The notes below the pieces were generated by a model that did no database searches, was not told where the DNA came from, and saw only the letters and a program-made list of their open reading frames with translations. A stretch of DNA of 64,000 nucleotides from Zonotrichia leucophrys gambelii (lineage: Eukaryota; Chordata; Aves; Passeriformes; Passerellidae). The position numbers were made by a program, and so were the translations under genes. Location of the stretch: assembly GCF_028769735.1 (NCBI RefSeq), contig NC_088173.1:17734038-17798037 (forward strand), written 5' to 3'. Below are positions 30,970-42,819 of the stretch, piece by piece (the first letter of the stretch is position 1; every line of letters starts with the position of its first letter).

Positions 30970-33930
30970 AATTTAGAAGGGGGGTAAAAACCGGTATAAA
31001 GAAGTTGTTGGGAGAAGAGTCCCTTTGTGCGGGTGTCCCTGCGATCCCGGCGGTGCCTTGGCCGCTGAGCCGCTTGCGGCGCTGGGCTGGGATGAAAGAA
31101 CGCCGGGGCTGGGGCCGCGGGGCTGGAGCAGAGCAAGGCCCAGCCTCCGCTCCCGCAGGGAAAGAAGACGGGAAGACCTTGCTTGGAGCTGCCACCGAGC
31201 GGCATCTCCCGCGCCCATGGCGCTGGCAGGGTGACAGGGGTGGGCAGGCTGGTGGCCAACGCGATGCCGTGTTTCCCACCTATAAAAGCTCACGGTGAAG
31301 CTGCGAGGGGCATGGCACCTGCCGGGCTGTCTGGCTCCCAGCCGTGGGAAGGGGCTGCTCCTCGGGGGCCCTGCCGCAGGAGCAGCGCAAGGTGTCCGCC
31401 AGTAGAGCAGAGGAAAGCTCCAGCTCGCCTGACTTGGAAAGAATCCACTTTCCCACAGCTTTCTCAATCCCCAATACTTTTCACACCCTGTTAGGAGTTA
31501 ATACCGCCGAAACCGCTAAACGCTTCCATGCCTGAAGGTACGGCCCCGGCAGGGGCTGCTCCTGGCGGCCCCCGGCCCCGGGCAGGACGGGCCGCAGGGC
31601 GGGGAGCGCCGCCCGCCCGCCGAAAGGGCCCTTTCCCCGCTGGAAATTCCTCGGATGCTTCGTACTTAGGCTAACACATCCCGCTGAGTTTCTGTGAAAG
31701 GGCTTCGGCGGGCAGGGAGGGGAGGGATTCCCCGGATCCCTTTTGGGGAAGAGCGGGGCGATGCTGCCGGAGCCGCTGCAGCTCCCCGGGTAATATTTCA
31801 GATGCCAGTCTCGGCGTGGAGAGCTGGCTGGGGTCAACTATGCGGCCTGGACTCTGCAACCAGCACCTCCGGGCGGCAGGAAAGCCACACGGGGCTGCCG
31901 CGGGGGAAGGGAGGGAGGCTGTGTGTGTCAAAACCAGAATGGATCTTACCTGTAGCTGGCGGATTTTATTTAATTTAATTTTTTTTTTTTTTTAATGGGG
32001 GCTGGTTTTCGGGTTTGGTTTAGCCTCGCACCTTTCAACCGCCGCCCTTCACAGTGGGCAGGGGGTGCCCCCGAGGTAGCAGCCGCTCCCTCCAGCCCCG
32101 CTCCGGAGGTCGCTGACCTCGCCCAGCCCCTCCAATCACCCCCAAAGCCAAGGCAGGGACAGGGCCGCTTTTTCCCCGAGCTCACAGGGACCATGCGATA
32201 ACCGAACGCGCGCCGCAGGAAAGAGCCGCTCAGGGGGAGCATTTCCAGTCCTATTTTCCTGCTGAAGTCATGGCTGGAAAATGCCAAGTCAGATTTCTTG
32301 CCACTCCTTTCCAAACGTGCAAACACCGTCCCCAGGAAAGCCACTCTGCCGGGGTCTCCCGAGCCCACAGCAAGAGCACTGGTCTCCGAGGAGCACAAAA
32401 TTCACCCAGCAAACCTAACTCTGCAAGGTTCAGCGGTCAGGCCAGCTGTGCCAGCTTTCCAAGCAGTGGGACATGTAGGCTGCCCTTCGGAGCCTGAAGG
32501 GATTTGTCCTGCGTGTCTGTCTTCACAAAACAAAGGACTTGGCCCCGGCATAAAGTGAGAGCATCTCTGGGGTGCAGAGTTGCCGTGCTCCCCTCCAGCC
32601 CTCCAGGCACAGCGATGTGCCTCTTCTTGCATCCCTCAGCTCGTAATCAGCCTTTAATTTGCAATAGCGCTGGGAAGGTTGGGACACCAGGTCCGTGGGC
32701 ATCAGGTGAGAGGGATGCACCTTTAGCTATTTCATCCCCAGCCCCTGGCGAGCACTCAGCCTTGTAAGCTTAGCAGCATCCCTCAGCTTCGCGTTTGCTC
32801 TCCGTTCAAAAATCGTTAAATTCTTGTGGCGGGAAAGGGAAATCCATGAGTAATGCGCACTTGGCGGGACACCCCTGCAGCCCTGATTGAGCTTTTCCCC
32901 TCACCGTCGGAAACTGCCCTGCGGGCTGGCTGCGGAGTGTTCCGCAAGGGGAGAAACTGCGGGTGCAGTGCCAGGACAGCTCCCGAGGCAAAGGCTGATT
33001 CCCAGCGGGGGACGCGATTTCCCCGGCCCTGTCCCTGCCCGGGATACGCACAACCCTCCAGGCAGGTCCTGGCCGGTTGCAGCCTCTCCCCGCGTTCCTG
33101 GGGCCGGAGGAGCCTCACCCGGGTTACATCTGAAGGGCTGTGCTCGCAAAGTGGCTGCTCTCCCGCCTCTCCTGGCTCTCCCCCATGGCCCACTGGTTCC
33201 TGCTCTCGGTGCCTCCCCGTGTCCACCCAGCCCGACCCAAACACTCCTCGTCGGCCATCTCGGCAGGGCGGATGTCCGTGTAGGATAGGGCCACCTCCTC
33301 CCTCACGGCCCTCAGGCCTCTAAGTCCTGTCGCATCGGAGGGACCTGCTCTGGGGGTTGCCACACAAGCCATGCAGACACCCTCGCCGCCCAGGTGTGAC
33401 CACCAAGGGTCTCTCCTGGCGGCCAGCTGCTAGCCAGAGCCGGGGATAGGTGTGAACCGTGCCCACCCCTAGGATGAGGGCATTTAATCTCGATGCTACC
33501 ATTTATTCCACTGGCACATGGAGCCCCCAGCCGAGAGCTAGGGGGACCTGCAGGGAAGGGATCCTCTTTGCAGACCAGGTTGAGAGCATGGGGAGCCGAG
33601 CTCGGCAGCGGCGGACACCGCACACTGTCACCGGGGCCAGCCGCTGTGACCCGCGGGGAGCTGTCCCGCTGGCTGCCTGTGCGGGGCAGGGGGCACCGGC
33701 GGGATGCAGAATTCCCTGTGCCCCCCACAGCTTTCCTGCTCCCCTTGCCGGGAGCCGGGAGGGCAGCGTGCTGCCGCGATCACTGCAGGGGCGCAGGCAG
33801 GGTGGGAAGGAGCAGAATTCGTGTTTGAAGCCGAATACCGCGGCCACCCGAGCAGCAGCGGGGGGATCACACGCATCCCGCTTCCCACCCCTGCCCCAGG
33901 GGCTTCCCTGGGCGGAGCGGCTCCTCCCCG
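30970..33930. other. Long GC-rich intergenic block
   Basis: About 3 kb of CpG-rich DNA crossed by many overlapping open frames on both strands, as expected when stop codons are rare. None has a recognisable domain. T run at 31978-31994. Confidence 0.4.
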
Positions 33931-33944
33931 CCTGTGCCTACACG

Positions 33945-34130
33945 CACACGCACCATTAATGAATGAAAAATTATTACAGTCGAATATATATTAGATTGTT
34001 CCAGTTACCTTTTTAAAGAATAGTGAGTTAATCCCGTAATTTTCCTTCATTTGTTTCATAAACTTGCAGATCTACAAGCAACACAAAGTGAGGACTTTTT
34101 AAATACATACTTTACATATTACAAATATAA
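33945..34130. promoter_or_regulatory. Candidate conserved non-coding element
   Basis: AT-rich island starting CACCATTAATGAATG, then AATTATTACAGTCG, GTTAATCCCGTAATTTTCC and TTCATAAACTTGCAG. Several homeodomain cores and little repetition. No exon recognised. Confidence 0.28.
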
Positions 34131-34255
34131 AATTATACACAAATATGCGACATACATGTAACCACATATCAACATGCATGCATAAATGCAGGTGGGAGCT
34201 TTACTGAAATGTTCCGGTTTGCTGATAGGGCAGGATGGGACATGCGCTGCGGTGT

Positions 34256-34361
34256 GATGGGGTGTGATAAGAGTCCTTTGGATAGGGTGTGATAAGAGTG
34301 TCCTTTGGATGGGGTGGGATAAGAGTGTCCTTTGGACGGGGTGGGATAAGTGTGTCCTCTG
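34256..34361. repeat. 27-bp minisatellite, four copies
   Basis: Units at 34256-34280 (25 bases, two missing), 34281-34307, 34308-34334 and 34335-34361, of the form GATGGGGTGGGATAAGAGTG then TCCTTTG. On the - strand the 27-base period gives a 9-residue peptide repeat in an open frame. This is probably incidental. Confidence 0.93.
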
Positions 34362-34779
34362 GATGTGGATCTCGCGGGGGGATCTGCCCGGCTCCCCCTC
34401 CCAGGGCTGAGCTGTGGCTCGCCCCCCGCCCCTGATCCCGTGGGAAAGGACAGGATTTCCCTGGCGCTGTCCCTGCTCGGGCGAGGTGGGGCAGCGAGAC
34501 ACGAGTGCCTTGTTGGAGAGGCAGAACGGTGTCTCCTCCGGCGCTTCCCGGCAGAAAGCTATCTCATTTATCAGAGGGTGCAAGGGGTGCCTGGAGTTAC
34601 GAGCAGACACCAAACACCCCCCTTCAGGCCTCAAGAAAAAATAAAAATTGTTTGAAGGAGAGAGCTCCCAGCTGACAGTAGGCAAACAGGATGAGATCTC
34701 TCCTCGGTGCACTGCGGAGAGGCGAGAGTGGTTTTCCTTCGTGTTCTTTTTGCAAAACTTACTCAATTGCCTTAAATTC

Positions 34780-34985
34780 GTTTCCAAAATCCGCTAGGCA
34801 CAGTTCAGAGCTTTCAAAAACCTCGTTATAAAATAATAAGGAATTGCCGATTTTTTCCTTTTCTCATATAACTGTACGTTGTGGTGTACAAAAATTATGG
34901 ATAAATCCGCCCCTCCTTTAATAATCTTGTACGAAGTCACCGTGCAACACATCAAAACAATAATTTCAGACCTGATTCTTAGTTA
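34780..34985. promoter_or_regulatory. Candidate conserved non-coding element
   Basis: AT-rich and non-repetitive: AATCCGCTAGGCACAG, CGTTATAAAATAATAAGG, TTATGGATAAATCCGCCCC and TTAATAATCTTGTACG. It contains HOX/CDX-like TTATGG and a bicoid-like site in reverse (TAAATCC). It adjoins the GGAGA array. Confidence 0.3.
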
Positions 34986-35004
34986 AAAGAAAGGACAAAA
35001 ATAA

Positions 35005-35258
35005 TGAGAGGAGAGGAGAGGAGAGGAGAGGAGAGGAGAGGAGAGGAGAGGAGAGAGGAGAGGAGAGGAGAGAGAGGAGAGAGAGGAGAGGAGAGGAGAG
35101 GAGAGGAAGGAGAGGAGAGGAGAGGAGAGGAGGAGAGAGAGGAGAGGAGAGGAGAGGAGAGGAGAGGAGAGGAGAGGAGAGGAGAGGAGAGGAGAGGAGA
35201 GGAGAGGAGAGGAGAGGAGAGGAGAGGAGAGGAGAGGAGAGGAGAGGAGAGGAGAGGA
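35005..35258. repeat. (GGAGA)n pentanucleotide array
   Basis: About 254 bases of GGAGA repeats. Several one- to three-base irregularities lie in the first 150 bases; the last 100 are perfect. Entirely purine on the + strand. The frames through it are artefacts. Confidence 0.95.
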
Positions 35259-35626
35259 TCTCTCAGCGCTTTGATTATTAGTATTTTGCCGTCGGTGTCT
35301 TGCACGGAGAGCCGAGCGTGGAAGCAGAGCAAGGCAGAGGGAGCTGCCGAGCCCTGCAGGCAGGGAAGCTCAGAGCTGTTGAGCAGCGCTTCCTCTCCGC
35401 AGGAAAGTGGGGATTGCGGAAAGGTGGGGAGTGCTTTCCAGGCCAGGTATGAGCAGCCAGGCCGGATTCCCGCAGGGCACGATCCCTCTGCGGGACAGCG
35501 CCCGGGGCACGCTCTGGCCTGCGCCTACTGGGAAGACCACAATTAGAGACGGTGCTTCATTCGGGGAGGAAAAAACCGCATTTGCAGAGAGAAACACAGC
35601 AGGGAGAAACTCCTAGTCATTAGTGA

Positions 35627-35860
35627 AAGGAAAAAAAAAAAGAAGAAGAAAAAAAGCTTCACTTCAGAAACAAACAAACAAAAAAAGAAAAAAAAAAGGA
35701 AGGAAAAATAGAAGAAAAAGAAAAACAAGAAGGGAAAAATAGAAAAATAGAAAAATGATGGAAGAAAGAAAAAAATTAAAAGTGAAATAAAAATAAAAGA
35801 GAAAAAAGGAAGAGGGAAAAATAGGTAAGAAAAAGGAAGGAAAAACCGTAAAAGGCTGCC
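35627..35860. repeat. A/G-rich low-complexity tract
   Basis: Over 200 bases of A-rich purine sequence (GAAAAA, AGGAAGG and similar), only a few hundred bases from the GGAGA array. Confidence 0.85.
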
Positions 35861-36259
35861 TTGTGTGCTGGCAGCGGTGGGATCCTCACCTGGGCTGCGC
35901 GGTGCCGTCTGTCAGTGCGATGGTTGTGCGGGGCTGGCACTCCCGGGCGGAATGCGGGTCTGGCCTCACGCCTTCCCACGAGCCAGGCCCGACATCAAAG
36001 GCACGGCGCAGACAATGTGCAGCGCACATGGGAGCTCGCAGGACTTTCCTGTCAAAAAGTGTTTCCTGGCGTTTTTCTGCCCTATCAGACCTGGCTCCCC
36101 AGCACGGCACCACAAAGGAGCAGCAGGGACCTGTAGAGATGGGCTGTGAATACCAACAGCATACATACAGCTTCTCAAAGTGGTCCGGGGAGCTGCCAGT
36201 TTCCCTTTTTTCCTCCGTGAGGATACAATGACTTGCAGCAAATTAGTAGCCATTGTAAT

Positions 36260-39200
36260 TCAAGGGTGGTTTTAATTATCTTTTCGGGCCTCTGCAGATT
36301 TAACTCATCTCCTGCTATTTTCTTGTACAAATTAGGTGTCAGCTCAAAGTCCACTTCCAAACTCATCCCTTGCAATCAGTATCTGACTTTCTTTGCATCT
36401 ACATTCCTCCAGACAACATCTAGTTCAGCCAAACACAGCAAATACCTCTACCTCAAGTCCAAGAAGCTGATGGATGCTCCTTTGCCCCTGCTTAATGACT
36501 GCATGTGGCATGTCCTGTGATCTGCCAGGGTGTGGAATCATAGACATGGAGCCATCTCACATTGGTTGTAATGGGAAATGGAGAAGGATTTTATGGATCT
36601 GGACTTTTGGAGAGCAGATAGGAGATGGTAAATGGAATTAAGACCATTTGGCTCTGCATGAGGATTCAAAAAGATCTTATAAATATTTTAGGTAACAATT
36701 TAAATAAAGTTCTGATTTAGAAGGAAACTGGGGACTTGTAACACATTTTAATGACTATTTGTTTCTACTTATTTTCTAAAATTTTGCATTCATTCATACT
36801 GTGTTATATTGAGAAGTTACAAAAAAAAGAGCAGCCTGTTAGTGTGCATAAATCAACATACTGCAGTCTGAGCACTACAATAAATGCTGCATATGTGTAG
36901 CACGAGTACCTATGTGTGCTCATCTCTCATTGCCATAACAAATCTGGAGTAAAACTAAGTTTTTGCAGAGATTCCAAGACACAGCATTTAGAAAGAGTCA
37001 CTGCAATCCTTCATACCGTCTACACCTAGGAAGCTCCTATTACTTAACTGGGACACGAGCCCAGCTCTCAAACAGAGCAACACTGGGGATTGGGTGGAAA
37101 TCTGGTGTTTAAATTTAGACTATCTTTTTCATATCATCATGTCTTTACCAAGTAACTCCCTCAGCACCAGGGAAGCCACTAAGATGCCTGAAGTTCTGCT
37201 CCACACATGTGCTGAAGCCTTTTGGTTTTGACAGGGCTAAGTGTGTATCTCACACCTAATCCCATCAGGATTCACAGACAAGGTGTGCCTCCTCCCTGGA
37301 GGAGCGTGGCAGGGCAGCACAGTGTAATCCATGCTCTCACAAACAGGGTGGCACCAGCAGCCCCACTTCTCAGAGCAGGCTGTTAGTCATGCAGGTATTG
37401 AAGGAGCTGGCAGTGTCCATCTTCATCTCTCTGCTTTGGGGGATTCACAGACACATTTCCCATAACCGTGGTGTGTAGCTTACATAATATCAGGCATCTA
37501 AAGGACAGGGATGAGAAACAGTCTTCTTTCTCTTGGCACTGCACTAATCTCCATATCATGATTGATGATTCAGTCCCTCTTCCCTTCTCCTGTGGCAACA
37601 CCAGAACAGCTTCTAGCCAGACATCAGCATACTGTTATAGAGAGTGAGAAGTAGAAGTTTGACCCTCCTAAGGAGCTGAATAAGGTCCCAGAGCCTCATA
37701 TCTATATATAAAAAAAGTATTTTTCAGTTTCTGACTAGAAAGATTTATTTTCCACCACCCCAACGCAAGAAAAGACTAAAAGCCATTGAGCTGGGCAGAC
37801 ATTCCTGACAGACCTAGGCAATGCTGAGATGTTTGCAGGAAAGTGGTGGAAGATTTTGTTCTCAAGGGAAAAAAGAAGGGAGTTTTTTAAGCCTCTGATA
37901 TGTCAGTCTGAATCAGTCAATGCTTTGGCAAATTTCCAAACTGGACTGCTTTCTTTGGGTTGCATAAAGTGGTGATGGACTTTTTGGTCCTGGGTAAGGA
38001 CAGTGTGTAACTGTGCCCACGTGGCTGGAAATGTGTGTCCTCAAAAGCACCAGAGCAGGATGCCACCTAAGGAGGCATCATTGGCATGAGCTAACTGCAG
38101 CTGGAGTGCCCAGGGGGTGCACACACATCAGACACCTGTCCCTGGGGACAAATCCTGCAGGCTCTGTGCAGCCATCTCCTCTGCCACTCACAGATGCTGC
38201 TGTGTGCTCACCGTGGCTCCTCATCCTCCCTAGGTTCCTTCTTCAGAGCTCATGTTGCCCTTAACATTTGAGAAAAACATTCCTTGTAGTTTAATCTGGC
38301 CTCATGTACAGTCTTTGTGGAGCCAGGGCACACTCAGCACAGGTGAGTGCCTTTGAATGTGCATCTGCATTGCTCTGGATGAAGGAACCCAAAGCCATGC
38401 ACCTAATATCTGCTGAGGCTGCTTGAATAGGCAGTAGAGCATAAGGTCCAAAAAGCACAAATTTTGAGACATTTGAACAAAATCTTTGAAGCAATCAAAT
38501 TGAAACTAAATCTTCCTTCTGAAACAAATCCTTCCTTCTGTCACTAGAGCCTGTCAAAGACATTTATTCCAATAAATATTTTAAGAACTCAGGGTTGATG
38601 CTAAAACTGAAAACTTAGTGTCTTACACTGGCAATCGCAACTAGAATTCACATAGCTGATAATAAGGGGAGCTTTTGGGAAGTGCAGTTTCTGGTAAGGA
38701 AAGAAAATGGGGGAAGTATGGTTCATGCGCCCAAAGCCTTAATCACCCCCTACCCCACCCCCATAAAAATAACCACATAATTTATAATCATTCATAGCAG
38801 TTGGAATTGTCCTGACTGTTAAAAGACTTTTTTCATTAGACAACCCTTTATTCCTTGTGAAGCATATTATTGATCTTAATATGCAGAAAATGCCATAGCT
38901 AGCAACTCAGAATGTCAGTGCCATTTTTGCTAAACAATGAGAATTGATGAGGTTTGGCAAGACATTAAAATATTTAACACTATAACTTTGAGAAGTCTTT
39001 TATGTGTTTGTACTAATAGGAAAATCTTTTAACAGGAAAAATGTTTTTCTGTGCTCCACTAAAAACTCCAGCGAGGGCTGATTCTGTTTGCATTAAACCC
39101 AATGGGAGGCTTGTTACTGACTTCAAAGTCAGTTCCAAGAGGAATTCCAGTGTGGAAAATCATGACTAGAAAAAAAAATCATAGACTTTTAGTTACATGA

Positions 39201-42200
39201 CTAGTGCCATTTAAATTAGCACTTAATTACGTGCCCTAACACTCCAGAGTGTCTGGGGACAGCACGTTTGGTGTCCCCAGAAAGACTGCACGTTACCAGC
39301 CCGAATGCAGTGGATATGGCAGCTCTTACAGCAGCATGTCACCTGAGGCACGGGAGCAGGGTCAGGTGCCCAGGGAAGTCACAGGCCTGTATCTCTTACT
39401 GCTAAGAGTCTACATTTGCAACACATTTTTCTGTTTTTAAAATTATTTTAACTGCCCAGATCTTTTTTCCTACAGAAACCTGCCTTGCACAGTTCTGGTT
39501 CCTTGGCTGATTTGCTGTCTTCACAGCTTTATGTGCAGAGCGCAGATTTTGGGTGAAGTAGTACAGGAGGCATCAGGGTCTTTGTATTTAAGATGAAAGA
39601 GTAAAATTACTTAGGCTAACTAGTCAGTCTAAATGAAAATTGTGATGAAAAGGAGATTATAAACATTGTATTTATCTTCATCTTTCAGTACTGATCTTGT
39701 GTGAGGGTATTCTGATCTTGAGCACAAAAGTTTTTCTTTCCTGCATTTCTTTTAAAAGCTTTATGGGCAGAGCTCAGGGTCTTGTTGAGGCATCTTGGAC
39801 ATTTAACAAAGGGCTGATACTCTTAATTTTAACCATGGAGCTCATCATCAGGTTTTCTTGAGGTGAGCAATTAAATTACGAGTATCAGATTATTTGCAAA
39901 GCAGAATTGCTTTTGTTCATTTGCAATCTTTCCTTTAACCCCAGAAGGCAACACCTCTTGTAAATGCTATTGGGAAAGGAACAAAATGCAAAATTGGTAT
40001 CCTGTAATCGTATTTATTCCTATACACAACAAGCTAAAATGCTGGGATCTTTTAATAGCTTTTTCCATATTGGACTCATTGTTTGGATGTGGTTTTCCTG
40101 ATGTATCCTAGTAACATGTTTAGTTAATTTATATTGTGTGTATGTGTAGACAGATATACACACATCCATATGTATGCACACACATAGTCCTCATTAAGGG
40201 AGTGTTGAACGTCCCACAGCAGAGCTGGGATTGCAGGGCATCAGGGCTGGGAGCTGCGAGTCTGCTCCCTGTGCAGAGGGTGCCGCAGACGCTGCTCCGA
40301 GCAGGCACACCAGCCCCTGGGACCTGCAGCCCTGCTCCTCTGCCGGGAGCCTTGCTGGGGCTTGTGCAGCCCAGGCAGGACTGAAACCCTTATTTCTCAC
40401 TGGCAGCAGAGCTCCCTGCTTGCAGGCTCTCCCGGGAGGGCGAGTGCATCATCCCCCCGTGTCTCCCTTGCGCTGGAGCGCCTGCCAGCCCCTTGGCAGC
40501 TGGGGGATTGCTGCACTTACACTGGTGGTGTGAGGACTCAAGCCTTACATTGTCAGAGTATCTGAGCTGGTGCAGGACAAACTCCAAATGCAGAAACATT
40601 TGGCAGATGATGAAGAAAAGAGGGATTCCACATTTTGCACAATAAAACACAAATATAACCTATTTATCTGGTGTTAGAAGACCCATTCTTCAAGGATTCA
40701 ACCTGCCTTTACTAAAACAAGAAAGTGCTGGTTCTAAGGCTTACAATATGCAATGCACTCTTGGAAAAGCCACACAGTCCTTATTATCTTTCTTTTTTTT
40801 TTGTTCCAGGCCCACAAGTGGATCAGACCAGTCCTGCACTGTTGCATTTAGTGTATAGCAAAACTGCCCTTGAGGAAGATTCTGCAGACTTAAGGACTGA
40901 GGTGTTAGGACTGGGAGCTAAGGAAAGGACATGAATGACTTCCTTCATAGCTGGTTTTAAAAAGCCAGCTGCTCTCTGCAGTCAAGCCAAAATTAAGGGG
41001 AGATGGTATGAGGTTTAGAAATGTGCAGGATAAATTTTCATGCCAAATAAGAAAAATGAGAAATTAACATATCGCAACTTGTCATAAAAATACGTCTCTT
41101 TCCACCTTTAAAAGAGGACTTTATAAATTCTACTGTCTTTGATTTGTTGTCTATTTTATACTGATTTTTTAATTCATATGTTCTTAAGAAAGCATAATGA
41201 AACACTTGATGTGTCTATTGTCTTGATTAGTGCTTCATTGTGTAAGAATTTGGTTATTGAAAATACACTAAATATTGTGCTGTAAATTGTGTTGTGACGA
41301 CTTATGCAATACCTTTTAGTATTAATAGAAAAAATTCAGGATTGCAAAAATGGTATTTAATTTTTTATTTTATTTCATTTAATAAAAAACTCACTTGACT
41401 GCACATTTCTTTGCTTTATTTTCTCATTTATTGTGTATATATTTGATGAAAAATATCTGTGTCTGTTGCATATCATCTATCTAACACGACCAACTGCTGC
41501 TGTTCTTAATAAGTTATTGAGAAAAATAAACCAGTTTGCACTTTGATTTCTATCACTCCTGGTGAGTGATTCTTCTGGAATAAACATAGCTCTAACACAT
41601 GTAAACAACACAGGAAATTAATAACAAAATTCTTTGGATTTCTTTCAGATGCCACATACTTTATGTAAATATATGTGGCTTTCAATTTCAATGATTTTCC
41701 AGAAAGTAATAAACTTTGTTCATTAAGCTTTCTCTTAAACTAAACATTTATTACTTCATAAGTGTTATTTCAACCAAATCAAGTGGATGTCCATGGTAAA
41801 TTGATGCAACAGATCTGTTCAACCATAGGAGCAGGATGGCTTCTTTTGAGTGGGGAAAACTCCTAGTCCTTATTTAAACTTCAAGGGAATGAGATGCAGC
41901 ATAATATGTTGATTTTTAATGTGAAAAAATGTTGATAATATCTTTTAAAAATTCATGTACCTTGACTTCATAATCTCTGTGGTAAATCTTGGGAAAAATC
42001 CCTTCAACTGGATGAAGTTATATATCTGCTCCATGAGTCTTGGGTTAGTAGTTTTGCACAGAACTGGGTTGGTGGGTTTTTGCCCTACCAGTTGTGATTA
42101 GTCATTATTTTCCTGGAGGGATGAGTCAGGTATTTTTTCTGCAAACATAGCTCTCTTAAGTGTAAAATTTTAAGATCACATAGATAAAAATATTTTATGT

Positions 42201-42600
42201 TTTCTGTGCCAGCAGGTAAAAACACATATTGAGAAATACTCTCGTGATTGTCATGATGTGTTTGAGTTCTAAAGAAGTTGTTGGCACTGATCTTTGTGGA
42301 GACTTTGCATGCTTAGATAACCCACTCCCAGGAGTCTGGGTGCGCAGTTCCTGATGTGGAAAAGCCCTACCACAATAAAAAGGTTTGGTGTGGGATGCAG
42401 GAGCACCTTCATTGCCCTTCCTTGCTTGAGGAATGAGGAGAAGACTCCTTGGGGACTCAGGCAGGGGGACAGTGGGAAGCAGCCTGTTCTCCACCCAAGC
42501 TTCTTGCTTTGGGGCTGGATTTGGAGAGGCCCCTGTGCCACTGCTGAGTGCCCTCTGCTCACAGGGGCTTACATGAGCTGGGCCAGCTCCTTTTCCAGCA
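36260..42600. other. CpG-poor gene desert
   Basis: From about 36.25 kb CpG becomes rare and composition is even and AT-leaning. No coding exon, RNA gene or clear mobile element is recognised. A small GC-rich patch at 40210-40520 has higher CpG. The open frame at 36233-36520 (+) has no known domain. Confidence 0.5.
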
Positions 42601-42613
42601 GGAGCTGGAGGAG

Positions 42614-42811
42614 ATGGCACAGCCACAGAGCATGGCACAGCCACAGCCCATGGCACAGCCACAGCGCATGGCACAGCCACAGAGCATGGCACCGCCACAG
42701 AGCATGGCACAGCCTCAGCACATGGCACAGCCACAGAGCATGGCACAGCCACAGTGCATGGCACAGCCGTAGAGCATGGCACAGCCGTAGAGCATGGCAC
42801 AGCCACCTCTG
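42614..42811. repeat. 18-bp minisatellite, about 11 copies
   Basis: Units of ATGGCACAGCCACAGAGC repeat in register from 42614. Most changes fall in the last five bases of the unit. Since 18 is a multiple of three, open frames run through it on both strands, for example Met-Ala-Gln-Pro-Gln-Ser repeats on the + strand. No gene context supports translation. Confidence 0.95.
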
Positions 42812-42819
42812 CCCCAGGG

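Larger units (their letters stand above)
4490..36250. other. Broad CpG-rich domain around HAND2
   Basis: From about 4.5 kb to 36.2 kb CpG is frequent even far from exons, with dense blocks at about 4.6-6.2, 8.7-9.7, 11.0-11.35, 12.6-14.8, 15.9-16.15, 17.5-18.25, 19.2-19.45, 20.65-22.6, 25.1-25.7, 28.5-29.4, 30.1-33.9 and 35.3-36.1 kb. Outside these limits CpG is rare. Such domains are known around Polycomb-regulated developmental genes. This was judged by eye, so the limits are within about 0.5 kb. Confidence 0.6.

Noticed and set aside
36533..36600. A GGAATCATAGACATGG stretch that recalls the CR1 LINE 3' end
   Set aside because: The adjoining bases do not continue as CR1, and the 8-bp terminal repeat is absent.
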